Source: Campylobacterales bacterium | Lineage (GTDB): Bacteria; Campylobacterota; Campylobacteria; Campylobacterales; Sulfurimonadaceae | Assembly (NCBI GenBank): GCA_016938175.1 | Contig: JAFGVE010000024.1 | Span: 1-64,000, forward strand | Direction: 5' to 3' | DNA: 64,000 bases | Shown: piece after piece, positions 7,366-18,100 of the stretch | How positions within the stretch are numbered: position 1 is the first letter of the stretch | How the letters are laid out: every line of letters begins with the position of its first letter | Notes under the pieces: generated by a model | The model's input: only the letters and a program-made list of their open reading frames with translations | Database searches by the model: none | What the model was told of the DNA's origin: nothing | Made by a program: the position numbers and the translations under genes

Positions 7366-9216
7366 CTAGTTATAATTCGATAAAATCAATGTAAAAACTG
7401 CACCGCCTTGTACATTTTCAACAAAGATTTCTCCTCCAAGATTAGGCACTAAAAACTCTTTTGCTAAAAAGAGTCCCAAACCAGTTGAAGATGATGCTGA
7501 GTAGTCTTTTCCAAATATTGTATTAACATTTTTGTTTTCTATGCCACCTGCATTGTCTTGTACTTTTAAGATGATTTTATTTGCTTCTTGCACCACGATA
7601 ATTTGTATAGTTGGGTTTGTAATTTTGCGTAATTTAAATATATTCATTGCATTTTCAAGGAGTATCATCAAAAGATTTGTTAAATGGTTTTTTCGTAAAA
7701 AGAGTTCTAAGTTTTTATGAGAATCTATTTCAATACTTAGATTGATTTTCTCAGACTCTAGTTTTAAAAGATTTACTACTGAGTTTATTTCATCATAAAG
7801 ATTTATTTTTTCAGCTGGATTAGAGCTATCTTTATAGTGTGCCAAATAATTAAATGCTGTCTCTTTGAGGTACTCAGTATTTTGTTTTATTTGTACTAGA
7901 TTTTCATCAATAATTTTATCTAGCTCTTTATCTTGAAACTCTTTTGCGACTTCTATATGGTTGATGGAGTTATAAATATTGTTTACTGGAGATTTCCATT
8001 GATGATAAATATTGATGACAGTTTGTCCCAAGAATGAAAGCTTTGTGTATTCATCTACAAGTTCTTTATTTATTTCATTGTCTTTTTTGATTTTATATGT
8101 TGCATAGACAAGTGCAAATGCAAGGATAATATCCTGTCCTACAGCTCCAATAGTGAGGGGGTAAAAAACAAAAAAACTCGTTTCAACTATACCTTGTAAA
8201 CCCAATCCAAAATAAACACTGCCAACTGTCATAACAAGGTTAGCTACAAGGTAAAATCCAGAACCAACTCTTTTGTCCATAAAAGTTCTAATTGAGAGTA
8301 TCAGTAGTAGTATCATCATACTCATAGATACGAGACTTCCATATTTTGCCATATACAGCATGTCGGCATTGAGTGGATAAAAAATATATGCTATTAGAGT
8401 AAGAACTCTAAGTGCAATAAAGAACTTTAGGAGCATGATAATAATTTTGTATTCCCCTTTTTTTAGCCCAAAAAAACTTATAGGGAAAAGTGATACAAGT
8501 ATCACTCCAAAGGCAGAACTAACATAGAGTGAGACAGTATTAAAATAGAGTGAAAACTCATACTGATAAAAATATCCTGCTACTGAAAATTGATATGTAG
8601 CACTTACAATGGAAAACACGGCATATATAAGGTAGTAGTTTAGCTTTAAAAGAAAGTAGAGCATAAAACTAGCAACTGTTATTACAATTAGCATACCGAG
8701 TACAGTAAAATAAATCATATCTTGGAGTTCAAAATAGTAATTGAAATCATTGATATTAAGCAGATGCCATTGCAAGTCCATAGAGGTAAATGTTTTTTGT
8801 TTGATATAAATATCTATAGATTCTTGCGGTAAAAGTTCTATGTCAAAATAAGAGGCTCTAAAATGGTTATCTCTTAAGTGATGCTCTACTGATACACCTA
8901 GTTTGTAGTTAGTGACTAATTGCTGGTTTTTAAGGATGTAAACATCTATAAAATCCATTCTTGTTCGTTTGTTGTAGAGTCTTTTTGTGATTTTCTTGTT
9001 TGTAGTATTTATAATTTGTAATTTTATCCAAGCGGTATTTTTAATGGTACCTATGCTGTATTTTTTGATAGTTTGAAATTTAGCTTCTTTTTGAAGGATG
9101 TCCTGAAGTATGTAAGTAGAGTTTTCATCTATGAGTACACTCTCTTTAACAGTTAAATCATGGGCCTCTAAAAACGTAAAACAAAACAAAAAAATAAGGA
9201 AAAAAGTTTTCATCAT
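7366..9216 (-). CDS. 7TM-DISM-type sensor histidine kinase
   Basis: Signal peptide, extracellular domain, multiple TM helices, H-box IYHQWKSPVNNIYN, G-box DNAGGIENKN / GLGLFLAKEF. Confidence 0.88.
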   Translation of the reverse strand: MMKTFFLIFLFCFTFLEAHDLTVKESVLIDENSTYILQDILQKEAKFQTIKKYSIGTIKNTAWIKLQIINTTNKKITKRLYNKRTRMDFIDVYILKNQQLVTNYKLGVSVEHHLRDNHFRASYFDIELLPQESIDIYIKQKTFTSMDLQWHLLNINDFNYYFELQDMIYFTVLGMLIVITVASFMLYFLLKLNYYLIYAVFSIVSATYQFSVAGYFYQYEFSLYFNTVSLYVSSAFGVILVSLFPISFFGLKKGEYKIIIMLLKFFIALRVLTLIAYIFYPLNADMLYMAKYGSLVSMSMMILLLILSIRTFMDKRVGSGFYLVANLVMTVGSVYFGLGLQGIVETSFFVFYPLTIGAVGQDIILAFALVYATYKIKKDNEINKELVDEYTKLSFLGQTVINIYHQWKSPVNNIYNSINHIEVAKEFQDKELDKIIDENLVQIKQNTEYLKETAFNYLAHYKDSSNPAEKINLYDEINSVVNLLKLESEKINLSIEIDSHKNLELFLRKNHLTNLLMILLENAMNIFKLRKITNPTIQIIVVQEANKIILKVQDNAGGIENKNVNTIFGKDYSASSSTGLGLFLAKEFLVPNLGGEIFVENVQGGAVFTLILSNYN

Positions 9217-9896
9217 TTACTCAATATATACCCTAAATCTTTAACATTTTTAATGATATCCACTTCTAGCTTCTTTTTGAGTTTATGCATCTGGTTCACT
9301 AAAGATTTGTGAGTACAATTTACACCTATAACGTCCATAAGTTGCTCATAGCTAATGAGCTGTTTTTCATGAGCTAGTAGTAGTTCAAGTATTTTAAATT
9401 CACTTGGAGCTAGAAGTATTTTGTTTTCATTTTTGTATAGGATTTTACCTGTGTAGCTATAAACAAGGTCATCACCGAGCTGTATTTCTAAGAGCCCTTT
9501 TTCATTCATCCAAGTAAGAACTTCATAAAAGACTTCCTTGAGTTCATTTATAGAATATGGCTTTACAAGATAGCTCACTAGTTGTAGTTTTATGGCATTA
9601 AAAAGCTTCTCTTTATCATCATAAGAGCTTAAAATTACTGCTGGAACTTGAGAGCCTGTTTTTCGAATCTCTCGTAAAAACTCAGCTCCGTTTATAATAG
9701 GCATATCATAATCTACTAACAGTAAATTACATCTACCTTTTTTATAAATATCCATCGCATCAACAGCACTATTTGCTGTGTAAACACTTGCAAAATAGTA
9801 CTTGAGTATCTTTTCAAGTTTTATGCAAGCGTCTACATCATCATCAACATACAAAACATTTAAGCTTTTAAATTGTGTCAAGTCTTTCATAAGCAT
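9213..9896 (-). CDS. response regulator, OmpR-like winged helix
   Basis: Receiver motifs VLYVDDDVDA, LLVDYDMP, SSYDD, LVKPYS; C-terminal DNA-binding domain; overlaps the kinase start. Confidence 0.88.
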   Translation of the reverse strand: MLMKDLTQFKSLNVLYVDDDVDACIKLEKILKYYFASVYTANSAVDAMDIYKKGRCNLLLVDYDMPIINGAEFLREIRKTGSQVPAVILSSYDDKEKLFNAIKLQLVSYLVKPYSINELKEVFYEVLTWMNEKGLLEIQLGDDLVYSYTGKILYKNENKILLAPSEFKILELLLAHEKQLISYEQLMDVIGVNCTHKSLVNQMHKLKKKLEVDIIKNVKDLGYILSK

Positions 9897-9961
9897 ATTT
9901 TATTGTATCAAAACCACCATAAAACCACTAAACACGCAAATAAAGTTGTTTTGCTTTCTTA

Positions 9962-10705
9962 TTAATCTTTAATACAACGAACAGATCTACCATAACCGCG
10001 ATTGAAGTAGTAAGTGCCTGCATAGCTATTACCAAAATACAGTGCATCTGACATATAGAAGTAAGTGCTTGAAACAGTCATTGTCCAAACACTGCCATAA
10101 TCCCCTTGAAGGTCTAACAATCCATTAACTGGGTTACGGTAGCCTGATGAAGGGAGTTTCAAGAAGTTTGTAAATGCCTCTGTATTGTCTGCCATTCCTT
10201 CATCTGTCGTCTCTGCTGCAAATTCGGCTACTGTCGGCACTCTAAATCCCACCGGACAGACAGATGTTCCATCTGTTTTACTCCACTGCATACTTCTTAG
10301 GCTTCCATTATGATCTGCCGCTTGTGCCCATTCATAACCATAATATGCAGTACTGTCTGTTATATAGTCAGTTCCTACATCAGCGATATCTGTAGCCTGT
10401 ATTTCAGTTGTATTACTGTCAGACTTTTCATGTCCATCACTCTTACGCCCCCATTGGTAATAGTCACCATAACAAGCAGTATCATCTAAAGCTGTACAAA
10501 CTTGCGATGCTCCTAAGTTTCTGTCCAGCCATACTTTTCCAGTATATGGAGAAGTAACCGTTTCATATACAAGACCGTTCCATGTGTCTCCACTTTGGAA
10601 AGGTTCTGCTACATTTCCGTTACCTGAACTTTCATCACTACTTCCACAACCACTTAATGCAATAACAATACATGTAATAGTCGAAAACTGTAAAACTTTT
10701 TTCAT
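9962..10705 (-). CDS. lipoprotein with Fibrobacter-type (FISUMP) paralogous domain
   Basis: Lipobox ALSGCGSS; WLDRNLGASQ, YYQWGRKSDGHE, CPVGFRVPTVAEF, GRSVRCIKD motifs. Confidence 0.85.
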   Translation of the reverse strand: MKKVLQFSTITCIVIALSGCGSSDESSGNGNVAEPFQSGDTWNGLVYETVTSPYTGKVWLDRNLGASQVCTALDDTACYGDYYQWGRKSDGHEKSDSNTTEIQATDIADVGTDYITDSTAYYGYEWAQAADHNGSLRSMQWSKTDGTSVCPVGFRVPTVAEFAAETTDEGMADNTEAFTNFLKLPSSGYRNPVNGLLDLQGDYGSVWTMTVSSTYFYMSDALYFGNSYAGTYYFNRGYGRSVRCIKD

Positions 10706-10943
10706 TTGAACCTACCTTTTTTGTATTTTAGAAATATTTCAATTCCCTTATTTGCTCATTGAAATTTTTCGATGGAACATTCTACAAAACCAAAATCATT
10801 AAAAAACCACCAAATGAAACATTTGTAAATTTAATTGAAAAAAGATGATATTCTTACTTCTAGGTAGATACGTGGGTTTATTTAAAATTGTAAGGAAGCA
10901 TTTATAAAAATTACTTTTTTATTTAAGCATTTTTACTACCAGT

Positions 10944-11306
10944 ATGTATTATGCTTTGCAAATGGAAAAAGAGAATTTATTAATAGTCATTAGTACTAAC
11001 GTTTTAGACTCCATTATGAAGTTTCCTTTACTGTATGGCGGAGTGAGTTTACCTCGCGGATATTGGAAGAGGGTACACATAATGTTTTGGGGTGCTTCCA
11101 TCGAGATCGCCTCAAAAAATGCAGAGTTAAGAGAAAAAGTACTATTAATGCAAAAAGATGGTGTAGAATTTAGTTCTTGCATAGTTTGTGCAGAGGAGTA
11201 TGATGTTGTTAATGAGTTAGAGAGTATAGGAATTACTTGTAATCATACAGGTGAACTGCTAACTTTAGCACTTAAAGATGCCACTTGGGCACATATGACC
11301 ATCTAA
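10944..11306 (+). CDS. DsrE-family-like protein
   Basis: LLIVISTNVLDSIMKFPLLYG...VHIMFWGASIEIASKNAELREKVLLMQKDGVEFSSCIVCAEEYDV; true start may be 10962. Confidence 0.7.
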   Translation: MYYALQMEKENLLIVISTNVLDSIMKFPLLYGGVSLPRGYWKRVHIMFWGASIEIASKNAELREKVLLMQKDGVEFSSCIVCAEEYDVVNELESIGITCNHTGELLTLALKDATWAHMTI

Positions 11307-11324
11307 ATAGTTTAGGAGAACAAG

Positions 11325-11489
11325 ATGTTATATTGTAAAGATAACGATATTGAAGATGAAGGTTTTTATGAGGACGATGAGTATGACTATACAGATGAGC
11401 CTCTAGGAGATGATGACTACTCGCAAAGTGACTATGATGACGAAGATGACTTTTACGAGTATGATGACGAACGGGACTACTGTGACTAG
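11325..11489 (+). CDS. hyperacidic 54-aa small protein (absent from the ORF track)
   Basis: MLYCKDNDIEDEGFYEDDEYDYTDEPLGDDDYSQSDYDDEDDFYEYDDERDYCD*; SD AGGAG 5' of ATG; 27 of 54 residues D/E. Confidence 0.65.
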   Translation: MLYCKDNDIEDEGFYEDDEYDYTDEPLGDDDYSQSDYDDEDDFYEYDDERDYCD

Positions 11490-12192
11490 GCTTGACGCCT
11501 ACCTTGTCCAAAATGAATTTTGTGAGACTAGAAACAAGGCGCAAACACTCATAAAAGAAGGGTATGTCCTTGTTAATGATAAGCCTATTTTAAAGAGTGC
11601 TTATAAAGTTGAAAAGCAAGATAACATAGTGCTAAAAGAGCATAAAAGCTATGTCTCTCGTGCAGCATTTAAACTTTTGGAGTTTTTAAAAGAACTACAT
11701 TTAGATGTGACTGATATGAAGGCTTTAGATATCGGTTCTTCAACAGGTGGTTTTACACAGGTACTATTAGAGAGAGGTGTAAAAGAGGTCAGTGCTGTTG
11801 ATGTAGGTACTGGACAACTCCACAACTCTCTAAGAGAAGACTCTCGGGTAAAAGTTTTTGAGTCTTGTGACATTCGTGATTTTGCTACAGATCAAACTTT
11901 TGACATTGTTGTGAGTGATGTAGCTTTTATATCACTTTTATATATTCTTGATGCTGTAAATCGTTTAGCAAGTAGAGACATTATACTGCTTTTTAAGCCA
12001 CAGTTTGAAGTCGGAAGAGAAATCAAACGAGACAAAAATGGTGTCGTTGTAGATAAAAAAGCCATAGTAGATGCAATGCTAAGATTTGAAAACGCTTGTG
12101 CTTTACTAGGTTGGAATCTTCTTCAAAAATCTCCTTCAACACTTACAGGTAAAGAGGGGAATTTAGAGTACTGTTACTACTTTGTAAAGTAG
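11482..12192 (+). CDS. tlyA: TlyA family rRNA 2'-O-methyltransferase/hemolysin
   Basis: S4-like N-terminus RLDAYLVQNEFCETRNKAQTLIKEGYVLVN, SAM motif ALDIGSSTGGFTQVLLERG; GTG start proposed at 11482 instead of 11410. Confidence 0.88.
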   Translation: MTRLDAYLVQNEFCETRNKAQTLIKEGYVLVNDKPILKSAYKVEKQDNIVLKEHKSYVSRAAFKLLEFLKELHLDVTDMKALDIGSSTGGFTQVLLERGVKEVSAVDVGTGQLHNSLREDSRVKVFESCDIRDFATDQTFDIVVSDVAFISLLYILDAVNRLASRDIILLFKPQFEVGREIKRDKNGVVVDKKAIVDAMLRFENACALLGWNLLQKSPSTLTGKEGNLEYCYYFVK

Positions 12193-12723
12193 CTACTCAT
12201 TTGAAGAAGCGTTTGTTGTTTTTGACTCTGGTTTAGGAAGTGCATAGAGTAGTTTTTGTAAAAGACGGGAGAACTCTTTTTTCTCTTTTGCTGTGAGGTT
12301 ATCAAAGTAGTTTTCATACTCTTTGGAGACTTTAAATAAAGAACACTTAATAACTTCCTCGCCACTGGCAGTAAGACAAACGAGCATACATCTTTTGTCT
12401 TTTGTATCTGGTTTTCTCTCTATATAACCTCTCTCCTGTAGGCGTTTAAGTACCTTTGTCATACCACCCGATGAGAAAATAGTTAGATCATAGAGCTGCG
12501 TTGGAGTGAGTTGGTTATCGTTTGTATAGAGTGATGCTAATACATCTACTTCTGATTTGAGTAAATCATACTTCTCTTTAAAAAAGTTTTCTGAGTGTGC
12601 AAAGAGTGTTTTATCTATGAGCATAATCGGAAATGTAAACTGAAATATCTCTGGAAGATAGCCCAACTCCATCTTTTTATAGAAGTTTGGAATGAGATGA
12701 TTTGTTGCAATATCTGTTTTCAT
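12193..12723 (-). CDS. MarR family transcriptional regulator
   Basis: LTPTQLYDLTIFSSGGMTKVLKRLQERGYIERKPDTKDKRCMLVCLT. Confidence 0.88.
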   Translation of the reverse strand: MKTDIATNHLIPNFYKKMELGYLPEIFQFTFPIMLIDKTLFAHSENFFKEKYDLLKSEVDVLASLYTNDNQLTPTQLYDLTIFSSGGMTKVLKRLQERGYIERKPDTKDKRCMLVCLTASGEEVIKCSLFKVSKEYENYFDNLTAKEKKEFSRLLQKLLYALPKPESKTTNASSNE

Positions 12724-12741
12724 AAAGAAAATTATAGCACA

Positions 12742-12769
12742 AATTATATCTTTCTAGAAAGACATAATT
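12742..12769. promoter_or_regulatory. candidate MarR operator
   Basis: 28-bp palindrome AATTATaTCTTTCTAGAAAGAcATAATT with one mismatched pair, between divergent marR and tolC. Confidence 0.6.
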
Positions 12770-12817
12770 AAGAGTCTTTATGATACTATCTTTCAAAATT
12801 AATTATAAGGAGAGCAC

Positions 12818-14053
12818 TTGAAGGCTTTAATCCCCTTGCTATGTTTTCCTCTCTTTCTTTACTCTTACAACCTCAAAGAGCTTGTGGAGATTTCTCAAAA
12901 GAATAGAGTGGTTGAAGCAGCCGATTTTGCATTAAAGGCACAAGAGAAGGCGTATGAGAGTACAAAAAGCAGCTATCTACCGAGTGTAAATGTGACTGGG
13001 TCGTATTTAAATACTCTAGAAGAGACACCTGCTGCGGCTAGAAATACTTTAAGAGCGGCGGCGAGTTTACAGTACACACTCTACGATGGTGGTAAACGTG
13101 GAGCACTTTATGACAAACTCCTCTACAATGTGGACGCCGGTAAAATGAATGTTGAAGCGGTTAAAAATACGATAGCCTTGGATGTAACAAGACTCTATTT
13201 TGATTATCTCTCTTCTATGGCACATAAAGATGCAACCGAGCAGCAGATAAAACAACTCCAAGCAGAACTAGAGAGACTTCAGATGTATTATGAAACTGGT
13301 TCTGTAACTCGTGATGAGGTTGATAAGATTGATTCACGTGTAAAGATGGAGCAGACTGTTTTAAATGAGATAGAGCTTGAGATTCAGAGAATATTACATA
13401 CTTTAGAGTACTACACAACAACAGAAATAACAAGTATAGAAGCAGGTTCATCTTTATATATTGAAGAAGAGCAGAGTGTAGAGATGCGTCCAGACATCAA
13501 AGTAATGGAGCTAGAGACTCAGGCACTTATGTATGATGCACAAACAGTAAAGAGCGATAATTTACCTACGCTCTATTTTGATAACACATATACCTATGCT
13601 GATTACTATTTTGCAGATAAGTCAAAAGAGAGTAGTTTTTTAGTAAACAATCAAAATGTGGCATCACTTAATGTGCAGTGGAACCTATTTGATTTTGGTG
13701 CTATAAGTGAAGCATATCAGGCAAAGCAGTATGAGTACTTGAGTAAAAAATCAAGTTTAGAGTTTCAAATGAACAAAGTAGATGTAGATTATAGACTCTC
13801 TAAAAAAGAGTTAGAGCTTACAAAAGTAAAGATTGAAGCGACCAAAGCGACACTTGATGCGGCTTCAGCAACATTTGAACTTATTAAACTTAAGTATCAA
13901 AATGGTGCCATTGACAATGTCGCATACTTACAGTCACTGAGTGAGAAGTATGGTGCACAGCGTGTTTATGAAAAAGCAAAAAATGATTTAGAGATTAAAA
14001 AGGCAGAAGTTCTTTTTAATAGCGGACATACAATAAAGGAGTATTTTAGATGA
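12818..14053 (+). CDS. TolC family outer membrane protein
   Basis: Signal peptide and TolC-type repeats; followed by MFP and RND genes; TTG start. Confidence 0.9.
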   Translation: MKALIPLLCFPLFLYSYNLKELVEISQKNRVVEAADFALKAQEKAYESTKSSYLPSVNVTGSYLNTLEETPAAARNTLRAAASLQYTLYDGGKRGALYDKLLYNVDAGKMNVEAVKNTIALDVTRLYFDYLSSMAHKDATEQQIKQLQAELERLQMYYETGSVTRDEVDKIDSRVKMEQTVLNEIELEIQRILHTLEYYTTTEITSIEAGSSLYIEEEQSVEMRPDIKVMELETQALMYDAQTVKSDNLPTLYFDNTYTYADYYFADKSKESSFLVNNQNVASLNVQWNLFDFGAISEAYQAKQYEYLSKKSSLEFQMNKVDVDYRLSKKELELTKVKIEATKATLDAASATFELIKLKYQNGAIDNVAYLQSLSEKYGAQRVYEKAKNDLEIKKAEVLFNSGHTIKEYFR

Positions 14054-15147
14054 GAAGTTTAGCACTATCTTTAGTAACTGTTGGGTTACTGTTTGTGGGG
14101 TGTTCACAGGAGAGCAACTCTAAGTCTGCTCAAGCAGTACAAATGCAGATGCCACCAATGCCTGTAAAGGCCTTTGAAGTGCATCTTCAAGAGATGACTT
14201 TTTCTAAAACATATTCGGCACTTTTAAAACCTTACAAAGAAGTTGAGGTTGTTGCGAGAGTTGAGGGTGTCTTACAAACAGAGAATTTTGTCGAAGGAAG
14301 TTATGTAAAAAAAGGGAGCGTTTTATATGAAATTCAAAAGAATGAGTATAGGGCAGCTCTAGACTCAGCAAAAGCAACAAAGAAAAAAGCACAAGCTAAT
14401 TTTGACAAGGTAACAAAGGATTATAAAAGAGCCGAGTACCTCTTTAATAACAAAGCTATCTCTCAACAGCAGTATGATGATTTACTTTATCAATACGATG
14501 ATGCAAAAGCAACGCTTGAAGGTGCAAAAGCGACACTTGCTAAGGCACAAATAGAGTATGACTATACAACTATAAAAGCACCTATTAGTGGTCAAATCGG
14601 TATTAGTAGAAGTGACGAAGGCTCTTATATCTCTATGCAAAATGCAGCTCTTACGACTATTACTGCTTTAGAGCCTGTTTATGCAGAGTTTTCTCTACCA
14701 AATAGTGACGTCTTAAAGTATCGTTCACAAATAAAAGTAGGTTCTAAAGTCTCTGTTATACGAGGTGGAGACTCTTATGAGGGTACTATAGATTTTATAG
14801 CACCAAAGCTTGATGCAAAAACTGACACACTCCTTGTACGTGCGACATTTGCAAATAAAAAGCAGGATTTAGTGATAGGCTCTTTTACGGAGATAAAAGT
14901 GGATGGGTTTAGTTTTAAAAATGTAGCTGTAATCCCTCAGTATGCACTTATAAAAACTCCTGCAGCAGTAGTTGTGTATGTTATACAAGAGGGTGGAGCA
15001 CTTGCTATGAAACCAGTTGAAATTGCACTGGTTAAAGATGGAAAAGCAGTTATCACATCAGGACTTGCTGAGGGTGATAAAATTGTTGTAAGCAATATTG
15101 CAAAACTCAGACCAAACTCAAAAGTAAGTATCGTGGACGGTAACTAA
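14050..15147 (+). CDS. RND efflux periplasmic adaptor (MFP)
   Basis: Lipoprotein signal LLFVGCSQ; YTTIKAPISGQIGISRSDEGSYI motif. Confidence 0.92.
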   Translation: MRSLALSLVTVGLLFVGCSQESNSKSAQAVQMQMPPMPVKAFEVHLQEMTFSKTYSALLKPYKEVEVVARVEGVLQTENFVEGSYVKKGSVLYEIQKNEYRAALDSAKATKKKAQANFDKVTKDYKRAEYLFNNKAISQQQYDDLLYQYDDAKATLEGAKATLAKAQIEYDYTTIKAPISGQIGISRSDEGSYISMQNAALTTITALEPVYAEFSLPNSDVLKYRSQIKVGSKVSVIRGGDSYEGTIDFIAPKLDAKTDTLLVRATFANKKQDLVIGSFTEIKVDGFSFKNVAVIPQYALIKTPAAVVVYVIQEGGALAMKPVEIALVKDGKAVITSGLAEGDKIVVSNIAKLRPNSKVSIVDGN

Positions 15148-15148
15148 G

Positions 15149-18100
15149 ATGTTCTCCGCATTTTTTATTAAACGACCGGTATTTGCGGCCGTTATATCTA
15201 TTATCATTTTACTAGCAGGGGCTATATCAATATTTTCTCTGCCAGTATCTGAGTATCCAAGGGTATCACCACCACAAATTATCGTCTCTACCGCCTATCC
15301 AGGTGCGAGTGCTGAGACGATTTCACAAACAGTAGCTGCACCACTAGAGCAAGAGATAAATGGGGCAAAAAATATGCTCTATATGAACTCTGTTGCTTCA
15401 GATAGTGGTACATTGAGTGTGAGTGTTTTCTTTGAGATAGGTACTGACCCTGATTCTGCAAAGATAGACGTAAATAACAGAGTACAAGCAGCTCTTGCAA
15501 AACTCCCAGAGCAAGTACGTCGCCAAGGTGTTACTGTAAATGAGCGCTCTCCAGATATGCTACAGGTTGTTATCTTAAACTCACCAGACAAAACAAGAGA
15601 TATTACCTACCTTTCAAACTACGCACTAATGAATGTTGCAGACTCTTTAAAGAGGGTAAAAGGTGTTGGTGATGTACAGATTTTTGGAGCAAAAGACTAT
15701 GCTATTCGTGTTTGGATAGACCCTTTAAAACTCAAGAAGTATTCACTGACAGTATCTGATCTTATTACTGATATTCGTGAGCAAAATGAGCAGTATGCAG
15801 CAGGGAAAATAGCGGCTGAACCAGTCTCTGGACACGAGATGTTCACTTACACTATTGAGACGCCATCTCGTATGAGTGACCCTTTAGAGTTTGCAAATAT
15901 TATTATTCGCTCAAATGAGGATGGAAGTGCTTTAAAACTCAAAGATGTAGCAACAGTTGAACTTGGTTCTAAAAGCTATGAGATGAAGACTAAGTTAAAT
16001 AATGCACCTGCTATTCCAATGGGTATCTTTTTACAGAGTGGTGCTAATGCTATTGAGACTGCAAAAGAAGTACGTAACACTATGCAAGAGATTAGTGAAA
16101 ACTTTGTAAGTGGCATAGAGTATAAGATTCCTTATGATATTACGGATTTTATTCAGATTTCTATTAATGAGGTTATTAAAACTTTTATAGAAGCGCTTAT
16201 TTTAGTTGTACTTATTATCTTTTTATTTTTACAAAACTGGAGAGCGACACTTATCCCAATTCTTGCCGTTCCAGTATCCATAATTGGTGCTTTTGCGGGA
16301 ATGTATATGCTTGGATTTAGCATTAACCTACTGACACTTTTTGGACTTGTTTTAGCGATTGGAATTGTTGTTGATGATGCTATTATTGTTATTGAAAATG
16401 TTGAACGTCATATTGCCAAGGGACTCAAACCTTATGATGCAGCTCTTTTAGCTATGAAAGAGGTTTCAGGGGCACTTGTAGCTATTGTACTTGTACTCTC
16501 AGCCGTGTTTATTCCTGTCGCATTTTTAGGAGGGTTGAGTGGTGAGATGTACAGACAGTTTGCTGTAACCATTGTTATCTCTTTGGCTATTTCAGGATTT
16601 GTGGCACTTACACTTACACCTGCTCTTTGTGCAACGCTTTTAAAACCAACGCACGATAAGCCAAACTTTGTGTTTGCTGCGTTTAATAACTTTTTTGAGT
16701 GGGCAACGGGTGGTTATACTAGAGCAGTTGCACTCACAATTCGCTACTCATTTTTAAGTATGCTACTGTTTGGTGGGCTTATTTTTGTGACCTATGATCT
16801 TTTTAAAGATTTAAAAACAGGACTTGTACCTGCTGAAGATAAAGGAACTATCTTCGTCTTTAGTTACAACCCTCCTGCTGCATCACTGAGTAGAACAGAT
16901 GCACTGACTCAAGAGATTTACAACATAGTCTCAAGTGACAAAGAGTCTGTAAAAAATGTTGTGCAGTTTGCGGGACTTGACTTTATGACATTCTCTGCAA
17001 GAACAAATGCAGCGGCAACTATTGTAAAACTTACTGATTGGGATCAAAGAACAAGACCTGAACAGCATGCACTTGCAATTACCTCTTCACTCAACCAAAA
17101 GCTCTTTGCAACGAGTGATGGTTTCTCATTTGGAGTTGTTCCTCCACCAATTCGTGGTATGGGGATATCAGGTGGTTTTGAGCTGTATGTACAAGATAGA
17201 AGTGGTGGAGATATTGCTACTTTACAGAAGTATGTTAATGAGATTTTACAAAAGGCTAGAGAGCGTAAAGAGCTCAGTGCTATGCGTACAACACTCAATG
17301 CAAATATACCAAAGTATAAAGTTGCAGTCGATATAGAAAAAGCGAAGTCTAAAGGTGTAGCACTTAATGAGATTTATCAGACACTTAACGCTACGTTTGG
17401 TTCATTTTATGTTAATGACTTCAACCTCTTTGGAAGAACATATACTGTTACTATGCAAGCACAGAGTGACTTTAGAAACAGTCCAAATGATTTAGAGAAA
17501 ATCTTTGTACGTGGAAAAGCAAATGAGATGTTTCCACTAAGCTCTTTTGTAAGTATTGAGCAAAAAGTAGGGGCGGATATCATAGAGAGATTTAATCTCT
17601 TTACTGCTGCAAAAGTTTCAGGTCAAGCAAGTTTTGGTTACAGTTCCGGAGATGCTCTTAAAGCCATAGAGGAGGTTGCCAAAGAGGTCCTTCCTGCGGG
17701 TTATACTATTAGTTGGACAGGAAGTGCTTATCAAGAGAAACAGATTTCAAGTGCGGGAAGCATGGCGTTTATATTTGGAATTATCTTCTTGTATCTTATT
17801 TTAGCAGCACAGTATGAGCGCTGGTTGATGCCAGTTTCAGTTGTTATGGCAGTACCGTTTGCTATCTTTGGTGCAGTTGTTGCAACACACTTCAGAGGTA
17901 CACAAAACGATATATATTTTCAAATCGGTCTACTTGTTCTTGCAGGACTCGCGGCGAAAAATGCCATCTTAATTGTTGAGTTTGCTATGCAAAGACAGGC
18001 ACAAGGACTTAAAATAGTTGATGCAGTTGTAGAGGCTGCTAAGATACGTCTTAGACCTATTATTATGACTTCACTTGCTTTTACTCTTGGGGTTGTGCCT

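Noticed and set aside
11410-11481. N-terminal extension of TlyA (MMTTRKVTMMTKMTFTSMM...)
   Set aside because: Out-of-frame reading of the acidic smORF; the GTG at 11482 gives a normal TlyA N-terminus.
11272-11544. 90-aa His/Ser-rich minus-strand ORF
   Set aside because: It is the antisense reading of the hyperacidic plus-strand ORF (GAT/GAC/GAA repeats); composition explained by the sense gene.
15288-17336. Several 70-89 aa ORFs within the RND permease gene
   Set aside because: Antisense or alternate frames inside a clear RND gene; no independent support.
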